Source of the DNA: JANJTB01 sp032027125
Lineage (GTDB): Bacteria; Bacteroidota; Ignavibacteria; Kapaibacteriales; UBA2268
Assembly: GCA_032027125.1 (NCBI GenBank)
Contig: JAVSMQ010000001.1
Span: 2,420,568-2,484,567 of the forward strand
DNA: 64,000 nucleotides
Direction of reading: 5' to 3'
Shown here: piece by piece, positions 1-9,143 of the stretch
Layout: the number at the start of each line of letters is the position of its first letter
Numbering within the stretch: position 1 is the stretch's first letter
Notes under the pieces: model-generated
What the model was told of the DNA's origin: nothing
Database searches by the model: none
What the model saw: the letters and a program-made list of their open reading frames with translations, nothing else
Translations under genes and position numbers: made by a program

Positions 1-112
1 ATGTACAGGATATAAAAAGTAAGAAACACGACATTATACCAAAAATTCTTTTCATTATAATTTTATATAATATTCAAAAATAATCAAAAATAAATTTACT
101 ATTATAAATTGT

Positions 113-1288
113 TTATTTTATCTCCAACTTTATCTTTTCAAGCAATTCTTCGGTTGATTTTACATTCTCTTTATCCTTAATTCCCATTTCAATGGCTTTT
201 TCTGCATAAATTTTTGCATCAGAATAATTTTTTGTTTTGTAAAGTAATGCCGCATACGTATCAAGATTCATATAATTCGGACTTTTTTCTATGATAGGTT
301 TTATCCAGATTACTGCTTTTTGCAAGACTTCCGGCTCATTACATTTTTCGTATAAATTCCAGCAATAATCATTTATTTTCTCATCAGACAATTTATTGCT
401 TTTTATCTTTTCATCAATAAAATTTGAAAAACCTATAAAATTCTGAGTTTCATCATAATACATAGCCGCATAAAAGTCCTTGTTTTTTTCAGGGGTTTCA
501 ATGTCATATTTGTCAATCATTACGAAAGATTCCTGTAGTAATACGTCACTTTTTTCTTTAATGGCTATTTCGATTTTAGAGTAAATAATATCATAAAACT
601 TTTCCATAGCAGAAAAAACACCATATAATTCTTTATATTTATCAATATTATTTAGAAAAATATTATCATACTTTTCATTTGACGGAAAAGAAGACAAAAC
701 AGACCAGCTTATTTCATCAAACAGGTTTTCTCTTGATTCAAGAAATGTTACCACCTGCTCACTTGTAGGGTATTTCTTTTCAGGACTACTGTTTTTTCCA
801 AATGCACTTTTATAAAGATCAGGAAATCCGGGTTCTAATTTATCAGAAATCCCCTTTAAATTGCTATGATTTTTTTTATCAAGAGTTTTTGACAGCATTT
901 CAATAAATTGCTTTGGTGGTTTATATCCTGAAGAAGTATATATTAATTTACCATCGGGCGAAAAAAACAGTTGTGACGGAAATCCCCGCACCCTGTATTT
1001 CATTGCCAAAATTTTACCGAAACCGGTTTCCATTTCATACTTAACCGGTATAAAGTTTAAGTTAATGAAATCAATAACTTCCTTGTTGGTGAATGTTTCT
1101 TTGTCCAAAACTTTACACCATCCGCACCAGTCTGTATAAGCATCAAGGAAAATGATTTTATTGCTTTTTTGTGCCAGTGCTTTAACATTTTCCCACGAGC
1201 CGGTCTCGAATTTAAGTTCTTCGGATATTGAGGAGTTGTAAAATGATAAAATTCCGACCAATAAAAATATGCTGATATAATTCTTCAT
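113..1288 (-). CDS. Exported thioredoxin-like protein with C-terminal TPR-like tail
   Basis: Predicted periplasmic thiol-disulfide protein of 391 aa. The ATG at 1288 is preferred over one 27 nt upstream because it begins directly with a signal peptide (MKNYISIFLLVGILSF) and has AAGGGTG just upstream. A thioredoxin fold follows. The active site is W-C-G-W-C at about residues 54-58, in the style of the thioredoxin_7/DUF255-like families, and the expected cis-proline lies in a later GFP motif. The last 60 residues, rich in Tyr and Ala, look like one or two TPR helices pairs. The middle region is unassigned. The substrate is unknown. The fold is well supported; reductase versus oxidase role is not decided by sequence. 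Confidence 0.82.
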   Translation of the reverse strand: MKNYISIFLLVGILSFYNSSISEELKFETGSWENVKALAQKSNKIIFLDAYTDWCGWCKVLDKETFTNKEVIDFINLNFIPVKYEMETGFGKILAMKYRVRGFPSQLFFSPDGKLIYTSSGYKPPKQFIEMLSKTLDKKNHSNLKGISDKLEPGFPDLYKSAFGKNSSPEKKYPTSEQVVTFLESRENLFDEISWSVLSSFPSNEKYDNIFLNNIDKYKELYGVFSAMEKFYDIIYSKIEIAIKEKSDVLLQESFVMIDKYDIETPEKNKDFYAAMYYDETQNFIGFSNFIDEKIKSNKLSDEKINDYCWNLYEKCNEPEVLQKAVIWIKPIIEKSPNYMNLDTYAALLYKTKNYSDAKIYAEKAIEMGIKDKENVKSTEELLEKIKLEIK

Positions 1289-1456
1289 AATAGCACCCTT
1301 ATAGTAAAAAAACAAAAATAAATAATAATTTCGAATTAAGATGTGTAAAATATTAGATTTGAGAAATATATATTTATGTTATCTGAATGAATTTGGAATA
1401 GAAATATTTCTCAAAAAATTATATCACTCAACAATCATAATTTACTTATTAAAAAA

Positions 1457-2332
1457 TTACTTTTCAAGTTCTTTAATTTGTTCTTTAGCAAACGCTTTTG
1501 CCTGTTCGTTACCAAATTGTATAACTTTTTGGTAATATTTAATCGAATTAATATTATCACCTTTCAATTTATACGCCTGAGCTATATTTGCAAGAATGAT
1601 ATAATCTTCAGGTGCAATTTTTTCAGCCTTAAAGAGAACTTCCAAACCTTTATCATACTCTTTTTTCAAAAGACAAACAACAGAAATATTCGACATACTT
1701 TCTATGTGTTCAGGATAGTATTTTAGTACAGTCTCGGAAATTCTTCTCATATTGTCGAGCAAAGAATCGTTTTCGGTATTATATAACTGCATTACATATT
1801 CCTGTACCGAACCAAGCATATTATTTAAGGGGTCTTCAAAAGGCTTGTTGTCGGTCCAAAGCCATTTACTGTCAATAACAGCGGAATAATCAATGGTTTT
1901 TATGATTTCATTTGTAAAATTCTCATAATCTTCCAACTGACCAAGCACATAAATTTTCCCGAAACGCATATCAAGTCTTGAAGGAAATTTTATAATACCT
2001 TTTTCGATATAATTCAAACCGTTATTCAGATTTTCCTGAATCAAGTTGAATTCAATTTTGGTCATAAGCTGCGATGAATCTTCTTTAGGATTATTTTCAT
2101 ATTTATGAACAATATCATTGCTTTTCATCATAAAATAATTGATATAAGCTACATACAGCTCCGGGTCATCGGAATTAGTTCTTTCCCATTTTTGAAGTAA
2201 TTCCAAAAGTCGGGTAGTATCCTGATTTGTTTTGAGTTCATTAAACTGCTCTTTAAAACTCTGTCCGTAAATCGGATTTATAAATAAAAAAGCAATAAAC
2301 ACTAATAATATATATTTCATTTTTCTTCTCAT
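1457..2332 (-). CDS. Exported TPR-repeat protein
   Basis: Protein of 291 aa, or 287 aa if it starts at the second Met (MKYILLVFIAFLF), which would open directly with the signal peptide ending near YGQS. The C-terminal third contains TPR pairs (a KYYPEHIESMSNISVVCL.. helix pair, then IAPEDYIILANIAQAYKLKG). The N-terminal part is helical without a recognised domain. It lies on the same strand as the thioredoxin-like gene, with about 170 nt between them. TPRs bind proteins or peptides; no partner can be named. Function unknown. Confidence 0.75.
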   Translation of the reverse strand: MRRKMKYILLVFIAFLFINPIYGQSFKEQFNELKTNQDTTRLLELLQKWERTNSDDPELYVAYINYFMMKSNDIVHKYENNPKEDSSQLMTKIEFNLIQENLNNGLNYIEKGIIKFPSRLDMRFGKIYVLGQLEDYENFTNEIIKTIDYSAVIDSKWLWTDNKPFEDPLNNMLGSVQEYVMQLYNTENDSLLDNMRRISETVLKYYPEHIESMSNISVVCLLKKEYDKGLEVLFKAEKIAPEDYIILANIAQAYKLKGDNINSIKYYQKVIQFGNEQAKAFAKEQIKELEK

Positions 2333-2370
2333 TTATAGAATAAATTTAATTTCGGATATTTAAATAAAAA

Positions 2371-2742
2371 TCAGTCACCTGTCGGACGAATTTCACATGT
2401 TTCGACCATCAGCATCACAGTCTTTTGAGGAGCACGCGGTCTGTGCATAACTCCTTTCGTTATTGTTACTCCCTGATTCGGGTTTAGTTCAATAGTTCTG
2501 TCTTCCAAATCAATAAGAAGCTGTCCCTGCAGAACGAAAAAGAATTCATCATCCTCATCATGTTTGTGCCAGTGATACTCACCCTCGACAATACCCAGTC
2601 GGACGACACTGCCGTTTACTTTGGTAAGAGTCTGATTAAACCATTTATCCTGACATTCTTCTACCAAAAGCGGAATATCAATTTTCTCAAGATGTGTAAA
2701 TTTTATATCAAGATTTGTTACGTATTCGAATAGAGGTTTCAT
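2371..2742 (-). CDS. Cupin-domain protein
   Basis: Single-domain cupin of 123 aa, a usual size for stand-alone cupins. Cupin motif 1 is visible as HWHKHDEDDEFFFVLQG (about residues 57-73), giving the two His and the Glu of a metal site. Motif 2 is a shorter stretch around GVMHRP with the last His. The protein is cytoplasmic, with no signal peptide. It is probably a small metal-binding enzyme or sensor, but cupins are too diverse to name a substrate. It is followed by two other small cytoplasmic genes on the same strand. Confidence 0.82.
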   Translation of the reverse strand: MKPLFEYVTNLDIKFTHLEKIDIPLLVEECQDKWFNQTLTKVNGSVVRLGIVEGEYHWHKHDEDDEFFFVLQGQLLIDLEDRTIELNPNQGVTITKGVMHRPRAPQKTVMLMVETCEIRPTGD

Positions 2743-2786
2743 ATTTTTTCAGTATTCTTAAATAAATTCTAATAGTCAAAATAAAC

Positions 2787-3131
2787 TTATTTCTTCGAGT
2801 TAAATTTATCATCTTCATCATAAAACAGGAAGTTAAATGAAGTCATTGAGCCGTAACATTTTGTTATATATCCCTGAAATTTCACTTTCTCACCTTCGGA
2901 TAATGATTCGCTTGAATTTATCTGCTGCTCCAGAACTCTGAGGTTATCTCTGACCATGACTATTTTGTGAAAAAGTTTGTCTATTGGCAGTTCGTGGTCT
3001 TTTGTTTCACTGTTTTTGGGTAGAAAGAATATCGAACCGCCTTCCCACTTTGGTGCTAAATCAGCAGAGTGCAGTTCATCCATTTCTTCGACAATAAATC
3101 TTGCTAATTGCCGAATTTCGTATTGTTCCAT
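2787..3131 (-). CDS. Small conserved-looking cytoplasmic protein of unknown function
   Basis: Start chosen at the ATG at 3131 (MEQYEIRQLARF, 114 aa). This leaves a 13-nt gap to the DinB-like gene upstream; a start at 3161 would overlap it. The sequence is soluble, acidic at its C-terminus (FYDEDDKF), and predicted helical. It has a WEGGSIFFLP segment and no signal peptide. The close spacing suggests cotranscription with the DinB-like gene. I do not recognise the family. Confidence 0.6.
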   Translation of the reverse strand: MEQYEIRQLARFIVEEMDELHSADLAPKWEGGSIFFLPKNSETKDHELPIDKLFHKIVMVRDNLRVLEQQINSSESLSEGEKVKFQGYITKCYGSMTSFNFLFYDEDDKFNSKK

Positions 3132-3144
3132 AAAATATCCTAAA

Positions 3145-3588
3145 TTATCTTTTAAAAGCAATATAATCAGTAACGAGAGGCTGAATTTTGTGATTTCTGA
3201 AATCCATAGCTATCTGCCCCCGATGATATGTAGAATGATTAACAACATGAAAGAGAATATCCTTCACAGTATTTTCATACTCAACTCTCTTAGAATTGAG
3301 GTAATAGATTGGAGTAAGAAGGTCTGCATTATGTATAATCGTTAAGGTCTCCGTTAAATTCTGATTGTCTAATATGTTGAAAATCTTACTGTCGAGTTTT
3401 TCCCAGACTCCGTGATTACTAACTTCGCCGGTTATTCTATTATTCCAGATGTTATGAGCCGTAAGTATATGGCAGAATAATTCTCTTGACCTTTTGGGAA
3501 TTTCCTTCTCGTGTTCAATGATATATTGTCCGAGAATCTGATTATAATGACTTCCGTATTCAAAAAGTTCTATAAAAAATTCTTTCAT
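3145..3588 (-). CDS. DinB-like four-helix metal-binding protein
   Basis: Protein of 147 aa, the usual DinB/YfiT-like size. It shows the characteristic three-His arrangement. One His sits in the first helix-turn region (ILTAHNIWNNRI), and two sit in the C-terminal helix motif HVVNHSTYHRGQI, which binds a divalent metal in this superfamily. Many members are thiol-dependent S-transferases or stress-induced proteins of unknown reaction. There is no signal peptide. It probably forms a short unit with the downstream 114-aa gene. The family call is firm; the reaction is open. Confidence 0.8.
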   Translation of the reverse strand: MKEFFIELFEYGSHYNQILGQYIIEHEKEIPKRSRELFCHILTAHNIWNNRITGEVSNHGVWEKLDSKIFNILDNQNLTETLTIIHNADLLTPIYYLNSKRVEYENTVKDILFHVVNHSTYHRGQIAMDFRNHKIQPLVTDYIAFKR

Positions 3589-3649
3589 AAAAATTCTTTT
3601 CCAACTTGATAAACATATATTTCAATCTGATTCATTTACACCAAACATT

Positions 3650-3897
3650 CAAAACCCCCTAACCCCCTTTTTCAAAGCAGGGCTGATACGTTCTAAAAAA
3701 ATTAAGGAATTTCATTAACGTTACAACATTTAACGACACTTTTTGGCTTGTCATACTGAGCGACAGCGAAGTATCCAGGCTGTTAATTAATGAAATCATG
3801 GACTCTTCGCTCCGCTTCAGAGTGACAATTCCCGGAGATTGAGCTGAAAAAATAGAACGTATCATCCCTGCTTTTTCAAAGGGGGTAAGGGGGTTTT
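3650..3897. repeat. MITE-like composite inverted repeat (about 248 bp)
   Basis: Arms of about 45 bp (3650-3695 and 3853-3897) are near-perfect reverse complements: a C-rich AACCCCCTAACCCCCTTTTT end, then a segment reading GCTGATACGTTCTA. Between them lies a 77-bp hairpin unit (3750-3826) of the type also found at 27933, 28041, 55737 and 62813. No transposase is encoded. This fills most of the gene-free stretch 3589-4069. Confidence 0.75.
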
Positions 3898-3991
3898 CTT
3901 GATTTATATTGTTCAAAGTAAACATTATATTTAAAAATTATGCTATTTTTGGTTAATATTACACATTATATTAAATTCTCAATATCCGGCA

Positions 3992-4044
3992 TTTTGAAAT
4001 TCCCCCTTACTTACGTCTGAGTAAAGTGTCGGGGGATTTCAAAA
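3992..4044. repeat. Imperfect hairpin downstream of the 4070-6856 gene
   Basis: TTTTGAAATTCCCCC (3992-4006) pairs with GGGGGATTTCAAAA (4031-4044) with a single bulge and a 24-nt loop. It lies just past the stop codon of the minus-strand gene. It may act as a transcription end or be another dispersed repeat; no clean T-run follows on the minus strand. Confidence 0.45.
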
Positions 4045-4069
4045 ATTTCAATACATAAATCAAATCTAA

Positions 4070-6856
4070 CTATCTTATGAGAACAATATTTAAAGTTTTA
4101 AATGTATTTCCGGCTCTGAGAACAGCCACATAAGAACCATTCGGAAGTAAACTGCTTGAATTGTCATTGCCGTCCCATAAGAATATTATTTTATCAGCCG
4201 GATTCTCTCCTGAGTGTGACCGAACAATTTTACCCTGATTATCAATAATATCAATAGTATAATCAGACAACTCCTTCAGTCGGAATTCAAATACTAAATT
4301 CCTGTCTGAAGGATTGGGAAATACATTGAAATCTGAAATATACAAGTCAGAGTTGACAGATGAACCTGTTCCTACACCTTTTACTTCAATGTTCAATTTT
4401 TTGTCTGTCCCGTAAAATACCATACTCATCAGACAATTGTAATTTCCTGCATTTTCAGGATTGAAAGCGGCAGTAACATCCTGACTTGTTTTCGACTTAA
4501 CGATAACCGGCAGTTCAGGTTTGACAATTGAAAAGTTATTGGCAGCATCGCAGTCAAATTCTAAATTATCCCAGGCGATATCATAATCACTTTGATTAAA
4601 GATTCTGAACGTAACTGAATCAGACTGACCAACCAGCACATCACCAAAATCAATTTTTGAACGGTTTGTCGCCATGTCCCATACAGCGCCGTCGCCGATA
4701 AGGTTTACATAAGGCACTTCGCCGACTGCATTACTGTAAACAACGAGTTTAGCTGATTTCGCACCGGGTGTAAACGGAGTAAATTTTAATGAAATATCAA
4801 TGCTTTCATTGACATCAAGTTCGGTACTGTCTTCAAAAATCAATTCAAAATATTTAACCGTATCGGGTGTAACAATTCTTATACTGTCAATTAAGAGTGT
4901 ATCATTGCCATTGTTTTTAATAAAGCCGGTTAATAGTGAATCAAGACTTTTATCTGAGAAAATATCACCAAAATCAATTGTCAGGGATGTAAAGCTGACT
5001 CTTGGTCCCGGCAGCGGAACATTAACAACAAGTTTTGCTTTTATTGTTGTAACACTTCCGCAGTCATTAGTAATCGTACATTCATAATCTCCTGCATCGC
5101 CGGTTACTGCTGAATCAATTTTGTAGCTTGATTCTACCGCATCAGGAATATTCTTGCCGTTCTTTTTCCATTGATATGTATTCACATTCTGAGCACTTAC
5201 TGCTAACTCAACCAAGTCGCCTACCATTACTGATCTGGCTTGGGGTTGAGATGTAATTCTTGGCAAAGGATTTACAGTAAGCTGGACTGCGTTGCTTTTA
5301 ACAGGCTGACCGCAGTTATTTCTAACAATACTGTGATAGGTTCCGGCATTGACAAGATTTATATTTGTCAGTTTGTATTCCGGACTGGAAACTGTACTTA
5401 CTTTTTTGTCATTGAAATACCATTCATAGATATTGTCCAGACCTGTAGCTTCAATTTTAAATGTTACCGTAACTTTTTCGCACACAGTTTGCTCTAAAGG
5501 CTGCAAAGTAATAACAGGCTGGCTGTTTATTGCCAATGATACGACATTGGTTCTGACAGTTCCGCAAAAGCCGCTTATTTCACAATAATATGTGCTTACA
5601 TCAGCTTCTGAAACTTTTGTCAGGGTTAATGTTTTACTTGTGGCACCGTTTATATCTTTATTTCCTTTAACCCACTGATATTTAATTGTATGAGCATCTG
5701 CTTCAACCTGAAAAACAGCAGTTCCTCCAAGACATACATTTTGTGTCTGGGGCTGAGTTGTTATAACGGTTGGAATACGGACATCAATATTTGCTTCATC
5801 GCTTATTATAGGTGAGAAACATGATGAAGAGACAATAACACCATAAAATCCCGAAGAACCTAAATTAACATTGTTCAGATTTAAAATTGAATCGGTTGCA
5901 CCAGGTATTAATGCTCCATTTTTGCGCCATTGGTAAGTCAGTCCCTGCCCTTGGGTATTAACATATAATTGCAAGGATTCACCAGGGCAAAGAGGTTTTG
6001 ATTCAGGATGTTTAGTAATATAAAACTGTCCGAAAATTCCAAAATTAGCAGTCATTTCCGATTTTCTATTAGGGTCTGTTACATCCGAAAGTCTGATTCT
6101 GAACTTATTGCCCTGCTGAAAATCGGTTGGAATATTCCAAGTCCAAACACCTCCTACAGCTTTAAAACTTTCCTGAAGCGTAATATTCCATGAATTACCT
6201 CCGTCTGACGAAAGTTCAATTTTCAAGTCCTCTATTCCTGCCGATTCCCATTTTATATTAAGTGCCTTTCCTGTACATGCATTTGTTCCGGCGACAGGTT
6301 CCTTGATTTCTACACCCCGCACAATTACTTCCAAAGGTGTCATAAAATTCCATTCATCTCCGGAGGCAGAACTATTGTTATTGCCTGCAAGTCCAGCTGC
6401 TCTTAAGTAATATTTACCCGGTTTGTCCGGTGCCTGCCAAGTAAAAGGAAAATCTGTACTGCCCGAAATCAAATCCTTAGGGGATGAATGAGTCAGTTCG
6501 TTAACCAAAACCTGCAATCCTGAACCACTTGGTGCTCCAACTGTACCTATATTTGCTGCACCTGTTATAGAGGTTTTAAAAGCTATATTGATACCTGTAT
6601 TGTTCAGTGTACTGTTGGATACTCTGATTGTATATGAATTTGTACTGCCGGGTTCGACCGTGAGACTGCCGGCGGTAAGTGAGACAGTAGTATTGGTGCT
6701 GGGAGTATTAGCATGACAGGTGCTTGAACCGCATCCGCCGTCAACTGTCGAAGTTCGCATAATTCTTCCTGTGCTCGTTGCGTAAGCTTCGATTGTGAAA
6801 TAGACAATTAGTCCGAACACTAATATTAGCGGCAAATATCTGTACAACTTTTTCAT
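4070..6856 (-). CDS. T9SS-exported surface protein with Ig-like and choice-of-anchor domains
   Basis: Protein of 928 aa. The order is: N-terminal membrane/signal segment (LPLILVFGLIVYFTIEAYA); a choice-of-anchor V-like domain (about 27-180) with a C-X4-C-H motif near residue 42; four Ig-like repeats (about 280-615), each opening with an I.TQPQ-like strand; two choice-of-anchor D/ASH-like domains (about 620-830, IDFGDV.. motif); and a C-terminal sorting domain of T9SS type A (FNVFPNPSDRNLVFEF to the end LNIVLIR). It is expected on the cell surface or secreted, in a structural or adhesive role. No enzyme domain is visible. It appears monocistronic. Confidence 0.83.
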   Translation of the reverse strand: MKKLYRYLPLILVFGLIVYFTIEAYATSTGRIMRTSTVDGGCGSSTCHANTPSTNTTVSLTAGSLTVEPGSTNSYTIRVSNSTLNNTGINIAFKTSITGAANIGTVGAPSGSGLQVLVNELTHSSPKDLISGSTDFPFTWQAPDKPGKYYLRAAGLAGNNNSSASGDEWNFMTPLEVIVRGVEIKEPVAGTNACTGKALNIKWESAGIEDLKIELSSDGGNSWNITLQESFKAVGGVWTWNIPTDFQQGNKFRIRLSDVTDPNRKSEMTANFGIFGQFYITKHPESKPLCPGESLQLYVNTQGQGLTYQWRKNGALIPGATDSILNLNNVNLGSSGFYGVIVSSSCFSPIISDEANIDVRIPTVITTQPQTQNVCLGGTAVFQVEADAHTIKYQWVKGNKDINGATSKTLTLTKVSEADVSTYYCEISGFCGTVRTNVVSLAINSQPVITLQPLEQTVCEKVTVTFKIEATGLDNIYEWYFNDKKVSTVSSPEYKLTNINLVNAGTYHSIVRNNCGQPVKSNAVQLTVNPLPRITSQPQARSVMVGDLVELAVSAQNVNTYQWKKNGKNIPDAVESSYKIDSAVTGDAGDYECTITNDCGSVTTIKAKLVVNVPLPGPRVSFTSLTIDFGDIFSDKSLDSLLTGFIKNNGNDTLLIDSIRIVTPDTVKYFELIFEDSTELDVNESIDISLKFTPFTPGAKSAKLVVYSNAVGEVPYVNLIGDGAVWDMATNRSKIDFGDVLVGQSDSVTFRIFNQSDYDIAWDNLEFDCDAANNFSIVKPELPVIVKSKTSQDVTAAFNPENAGNYNCLMSMVFYGTDKKLNIEVKGVGTGSSVNSDLYISDFNVFPNPSDRNLVFEFRLKELSDYTIDIIDNQGKIVRSHSGENPADKIIFLWDGNDNSSSLLPNGSYVAVLRAGNTFKTLNIVLIR

Positions 6857-7298
6857 AAAAATACTTATTAATATTTAAAAATAAACTTATCCAATTAAAT
6901 AATTACACAAAGGCTGCAACAAAAAAAACAATATACAATTTAAGCACCTTTAAGTTACAAAATTAAGCATTTTTAAATAAATTTCATACTATTTTCATAA
7001 AATTATTATTTTTATGAATTTATCAACATATCAATATTGATTCATTAATTCAAATAATGAGGAATTTCCTGAAAATTCAACGGTAATTGATAAATTTAAT
7101 GCCAGATTGTATTCAAAAGTAAATCTAAGACAAATTAACCACCCCTAACCCCTCCTTAACAAGGTTGGGAACAAGTCATTGCTATATAATGATTTACGTT
7201 TCTCCACTTGCCAATGGGAGTTGTAGCGGAGCGACAGGGGGGGTATTAAATCTTTGAAATCAACTTAAAATGATACTTCCTTCGATAGATTATTTATC
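6857..7298. other. Gene-free stretch
   Basis: Very AT-rich. At about 7138-7245 there is a C-rich run (ACCACCCCTAACCCCTCC) facing a G-rich run (ACAGGGGGGGT). This looks like a decayed copy of the C-rich/G-rich dispersed repeat found elsewhere in the window. It must also hold the promoter of the 928-aa surface protein, but I see no confident box. Confidence 0.4.
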
Positions 7299-7332
7299 AA
7301 AAAAAAAACCGGCATTTTGCTGCCGGTTTCTT
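7299..7332 (-). terminator. Rho-independent terminator of the S41 protease gene
   Basis: AAACCGGCA (7306-7314) and TGCCGGTTT (7321-7329) form a perfect 9-bp stem with a 6-nt loop. On the minus strand it is followed by a run of U. It lies 22 nt past the protease stop codon. Confidence 0.88.
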
Positions 7333-7353
7333 AAAATTTTCAAAAATGAATTT

Positions 7354-9066
7354 TTACTTTACGGATTTTGCTATCTTAGCTGCTTCCGGGAACAAAGTAA
7401 GTGCTTTCTGGATTTGTCTGTCAACGGTAGTAAAGAACAATTCATATCTTTCTTTTGTACCCCAGATATTACTTGCAATAGTCCCTTTTATTTCGGCTTC
7501 AATATAATCCTTATCGGTATCAAAATCAGAATCACTCCATTTGATTTTTTTACTTTCTGCTAATTTGCGGAAATCCTTCATCATCTGGTCTGAAACCTTG
7601 AAATCATTTTTGAAACTATTAAAATTATCTTTGTATTTCTCTTTGATGCTTTTGCCGTTTTGAAGATTATTATTGACAAATTCATTGTAAATTCTCTCAA
7701 TCCGCAAATCAACCGAAAGATTAGTTATAGTGTCTCCTTTAACAATAAAATCAGGAGTTACACCGCCGCCGCCAAGCACCATTCTGCCGGTTTTGGTATA
7801 ATGAATTGGAAGTGAATCAAGATTAACTATATTCTTGCTTTTAGGATTTTTAGCCAATTCCTTTTTATTCTCTTCTGCAATTGCATCCTTAACTTTATCA
7901 AGGGCATGCTCGATATTTGAACCTTCTTCAAGTTCAAGTCTTCCTGCAAGACGGCGATAATCGGTCTTGTCCTTATAAGGGCGTTGAATACTGCGTCCTG
8001 ACGGTGTGTAATATTTGGAAATTGTTAATCTGAAAGCCGAACCGTCTCCGATATCATATTGACGCTGTACCAAGCCTTTACCGAATGATGTAGTACCGAC
8101 GATCAGACCTCTATCCAAATCCTGAATAGCGCCCGAAACAATTTCACTTGCCGATGCCGAACCGTAATTAACGAGAACAATCAAAGGTATAGCAGAGTAT
8201 TCACCTGTCCTTTGCGAAATCAGATATTCGTCAAATTCAGTCCTTCTGCCTTTTGTATAAACAATAGTATCACCGGCTTTTAAAAACTCATTTGCCATAA
8301 AATATGCCTGCTGAAGAAATCCACCCGGATTACCGCGTAAGTCAAGAATAAGCTTTTTCATACCTTTTGATTTAAGTTCTGCGAGTGCTTCTTTAAGTTC
8401 GGTAAAAGTATTTGCTGCAAAACGATTTACTTTCACAAAACCAATATCGGAATTGTCGAACATAAATGATGCATCTACACTATATAATGGAATTTTATCC
8501 CTGATTATCGTAAAGGCAATTAACTTCGGACTGTTACCGCGTTTTATATCAACAACCACTTTACTGCCGCTTGGACCTTTAAGTTTCTTGGGTACTTCGC
8601 TGCGGTCAATTCCCACAGCTAATTCACCGTCAATGTTAATTATTTTGTCGCCGGACTGAATACCCAACAAGTCACTTGGACCGCCGGTAATAGGTGTAAT
8701 AATGGTAATTGTGTCGTTTATTATGTCAAACTGAACACCTATACCTTCAAAACTTCCCTGGAAATCTTCCTGGACATCTTTCATTTCCTTGGCATCTATA
8801 TATACCGAATGCGGGTCGAGTTCATTCAACATTCCCCGTATTGCGGATTCAGTAAGCTTTTGAGTGTCAACATCATCAACATAATTTTTGACCGTTATCC
8901 CAAAAACCTTTTTGTATTTTTCAAATTGGTCATAAACATTGTCACTCGAAACAAGGGGTGTAATTATTACACCGAGCACGACTCCAAAGATAAGAATCAC
9001 ACCCACAATAAAAATCTTACTCTTCATCAATTTCTCCAAACTTTTATACTCCATCAACATCTCCAT
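7354..9066 (-). CDS. C-terminal processing peptidase (S41 family, CtpA/Prc type)
   Basis: Serine protease of 570 aa, normal for the family. Starts at residue 1, 5 or 14 are possible. MKSKIFIVGVILIFGVVLGV (residue 14) starts right at the membrane anchor, so it may be the true one. A PDZ domain (about 100-190; GIGVQFDI, then GIQSGDKIINIDGE) presents substrate C-termini. The catalytic core carries the nucleophile Ser in YGSASASE and the Lys in SFGKGLVQ. The C-terminal 200 residues are the usual Chlorobi/Bacteroidota-type extension. It acts in the periplasm, trimming or degrading envelope proteins. A strong terminator follows. Confidence 0.93.
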   Translation of the reverse strand: MEMLMEYKSLEKLMKSKIFIVGVILIFGVVLGVIITPLVSSDNVYDQFEKYKKVFGITVKNYVDDVDTQKLTESAIRGMLNELDPHSVYIDAKEMKDVQEDFQGSFEGIGVQFDIINDTITIITPITGGPSDLLGIQSGDKIINIDGELAVGIDRSEVPKKLKGPSGSKVVVDIKRGNSPKLIAFTIIRDKIPLYSVDASFMFDNSDIGFVKVNRFAANTFTELKEALAELKSKGMKKLILDLRGNPGGFLQQAYFMANEFLKAGDTIVYTKGRRTEFDEYLISQRTGEYSAIPLIVLVNYGSASASEIVSGAIQDLDRGLIVGTTSFGKGLVQRQYDIGDGSAFRLTISKYYTPSGRSIQRPYKDKTDYRRLAGRLELEEGSNIEHALDKVKDAIAEENKKELAKNPKSKNIVNLDSLPIHYTKTGRMVLGGGGVTPDFIVKGDTITNLSVDLRIERIYNEFVNNNLQNGKSIKEKYKDNFNSFKNDFKVSDQMMKDFRKLAESKKIKWSDSDFDTDKDYIEAEIKGTIASNIWGTKERYELFFTTVDRQIQKALTLFPEAAKIAKSVK

Positions 9067-9143
9067 ATAAACGAAATAAAGACCAATAAAGTTTCTTATA
9101 GATAAGATATTTTTATTTATTTTAAAAATAAGGTATTTATAAG

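Noticed and set aside
1341..1535. Plus-strand frame of 64 aa
   Set aside because: It lies in AT-rich spacer and overlaps the end of the TPR gene; no ribosome site and low-complexity I/L/Y/F composition.
2977..3345. Plus-strand frame of 122 aa
   Set aside because: Opposite strand of two better supported genes; no ribosome site and a random-looking Ser-rich sequence.
3659..3925. Open frame of 88 aa on the minus strand
   Set aside because: It is the translation of the composite inverted repeat (RSEESM.. type peptide) with no ribosome site; not a gene.
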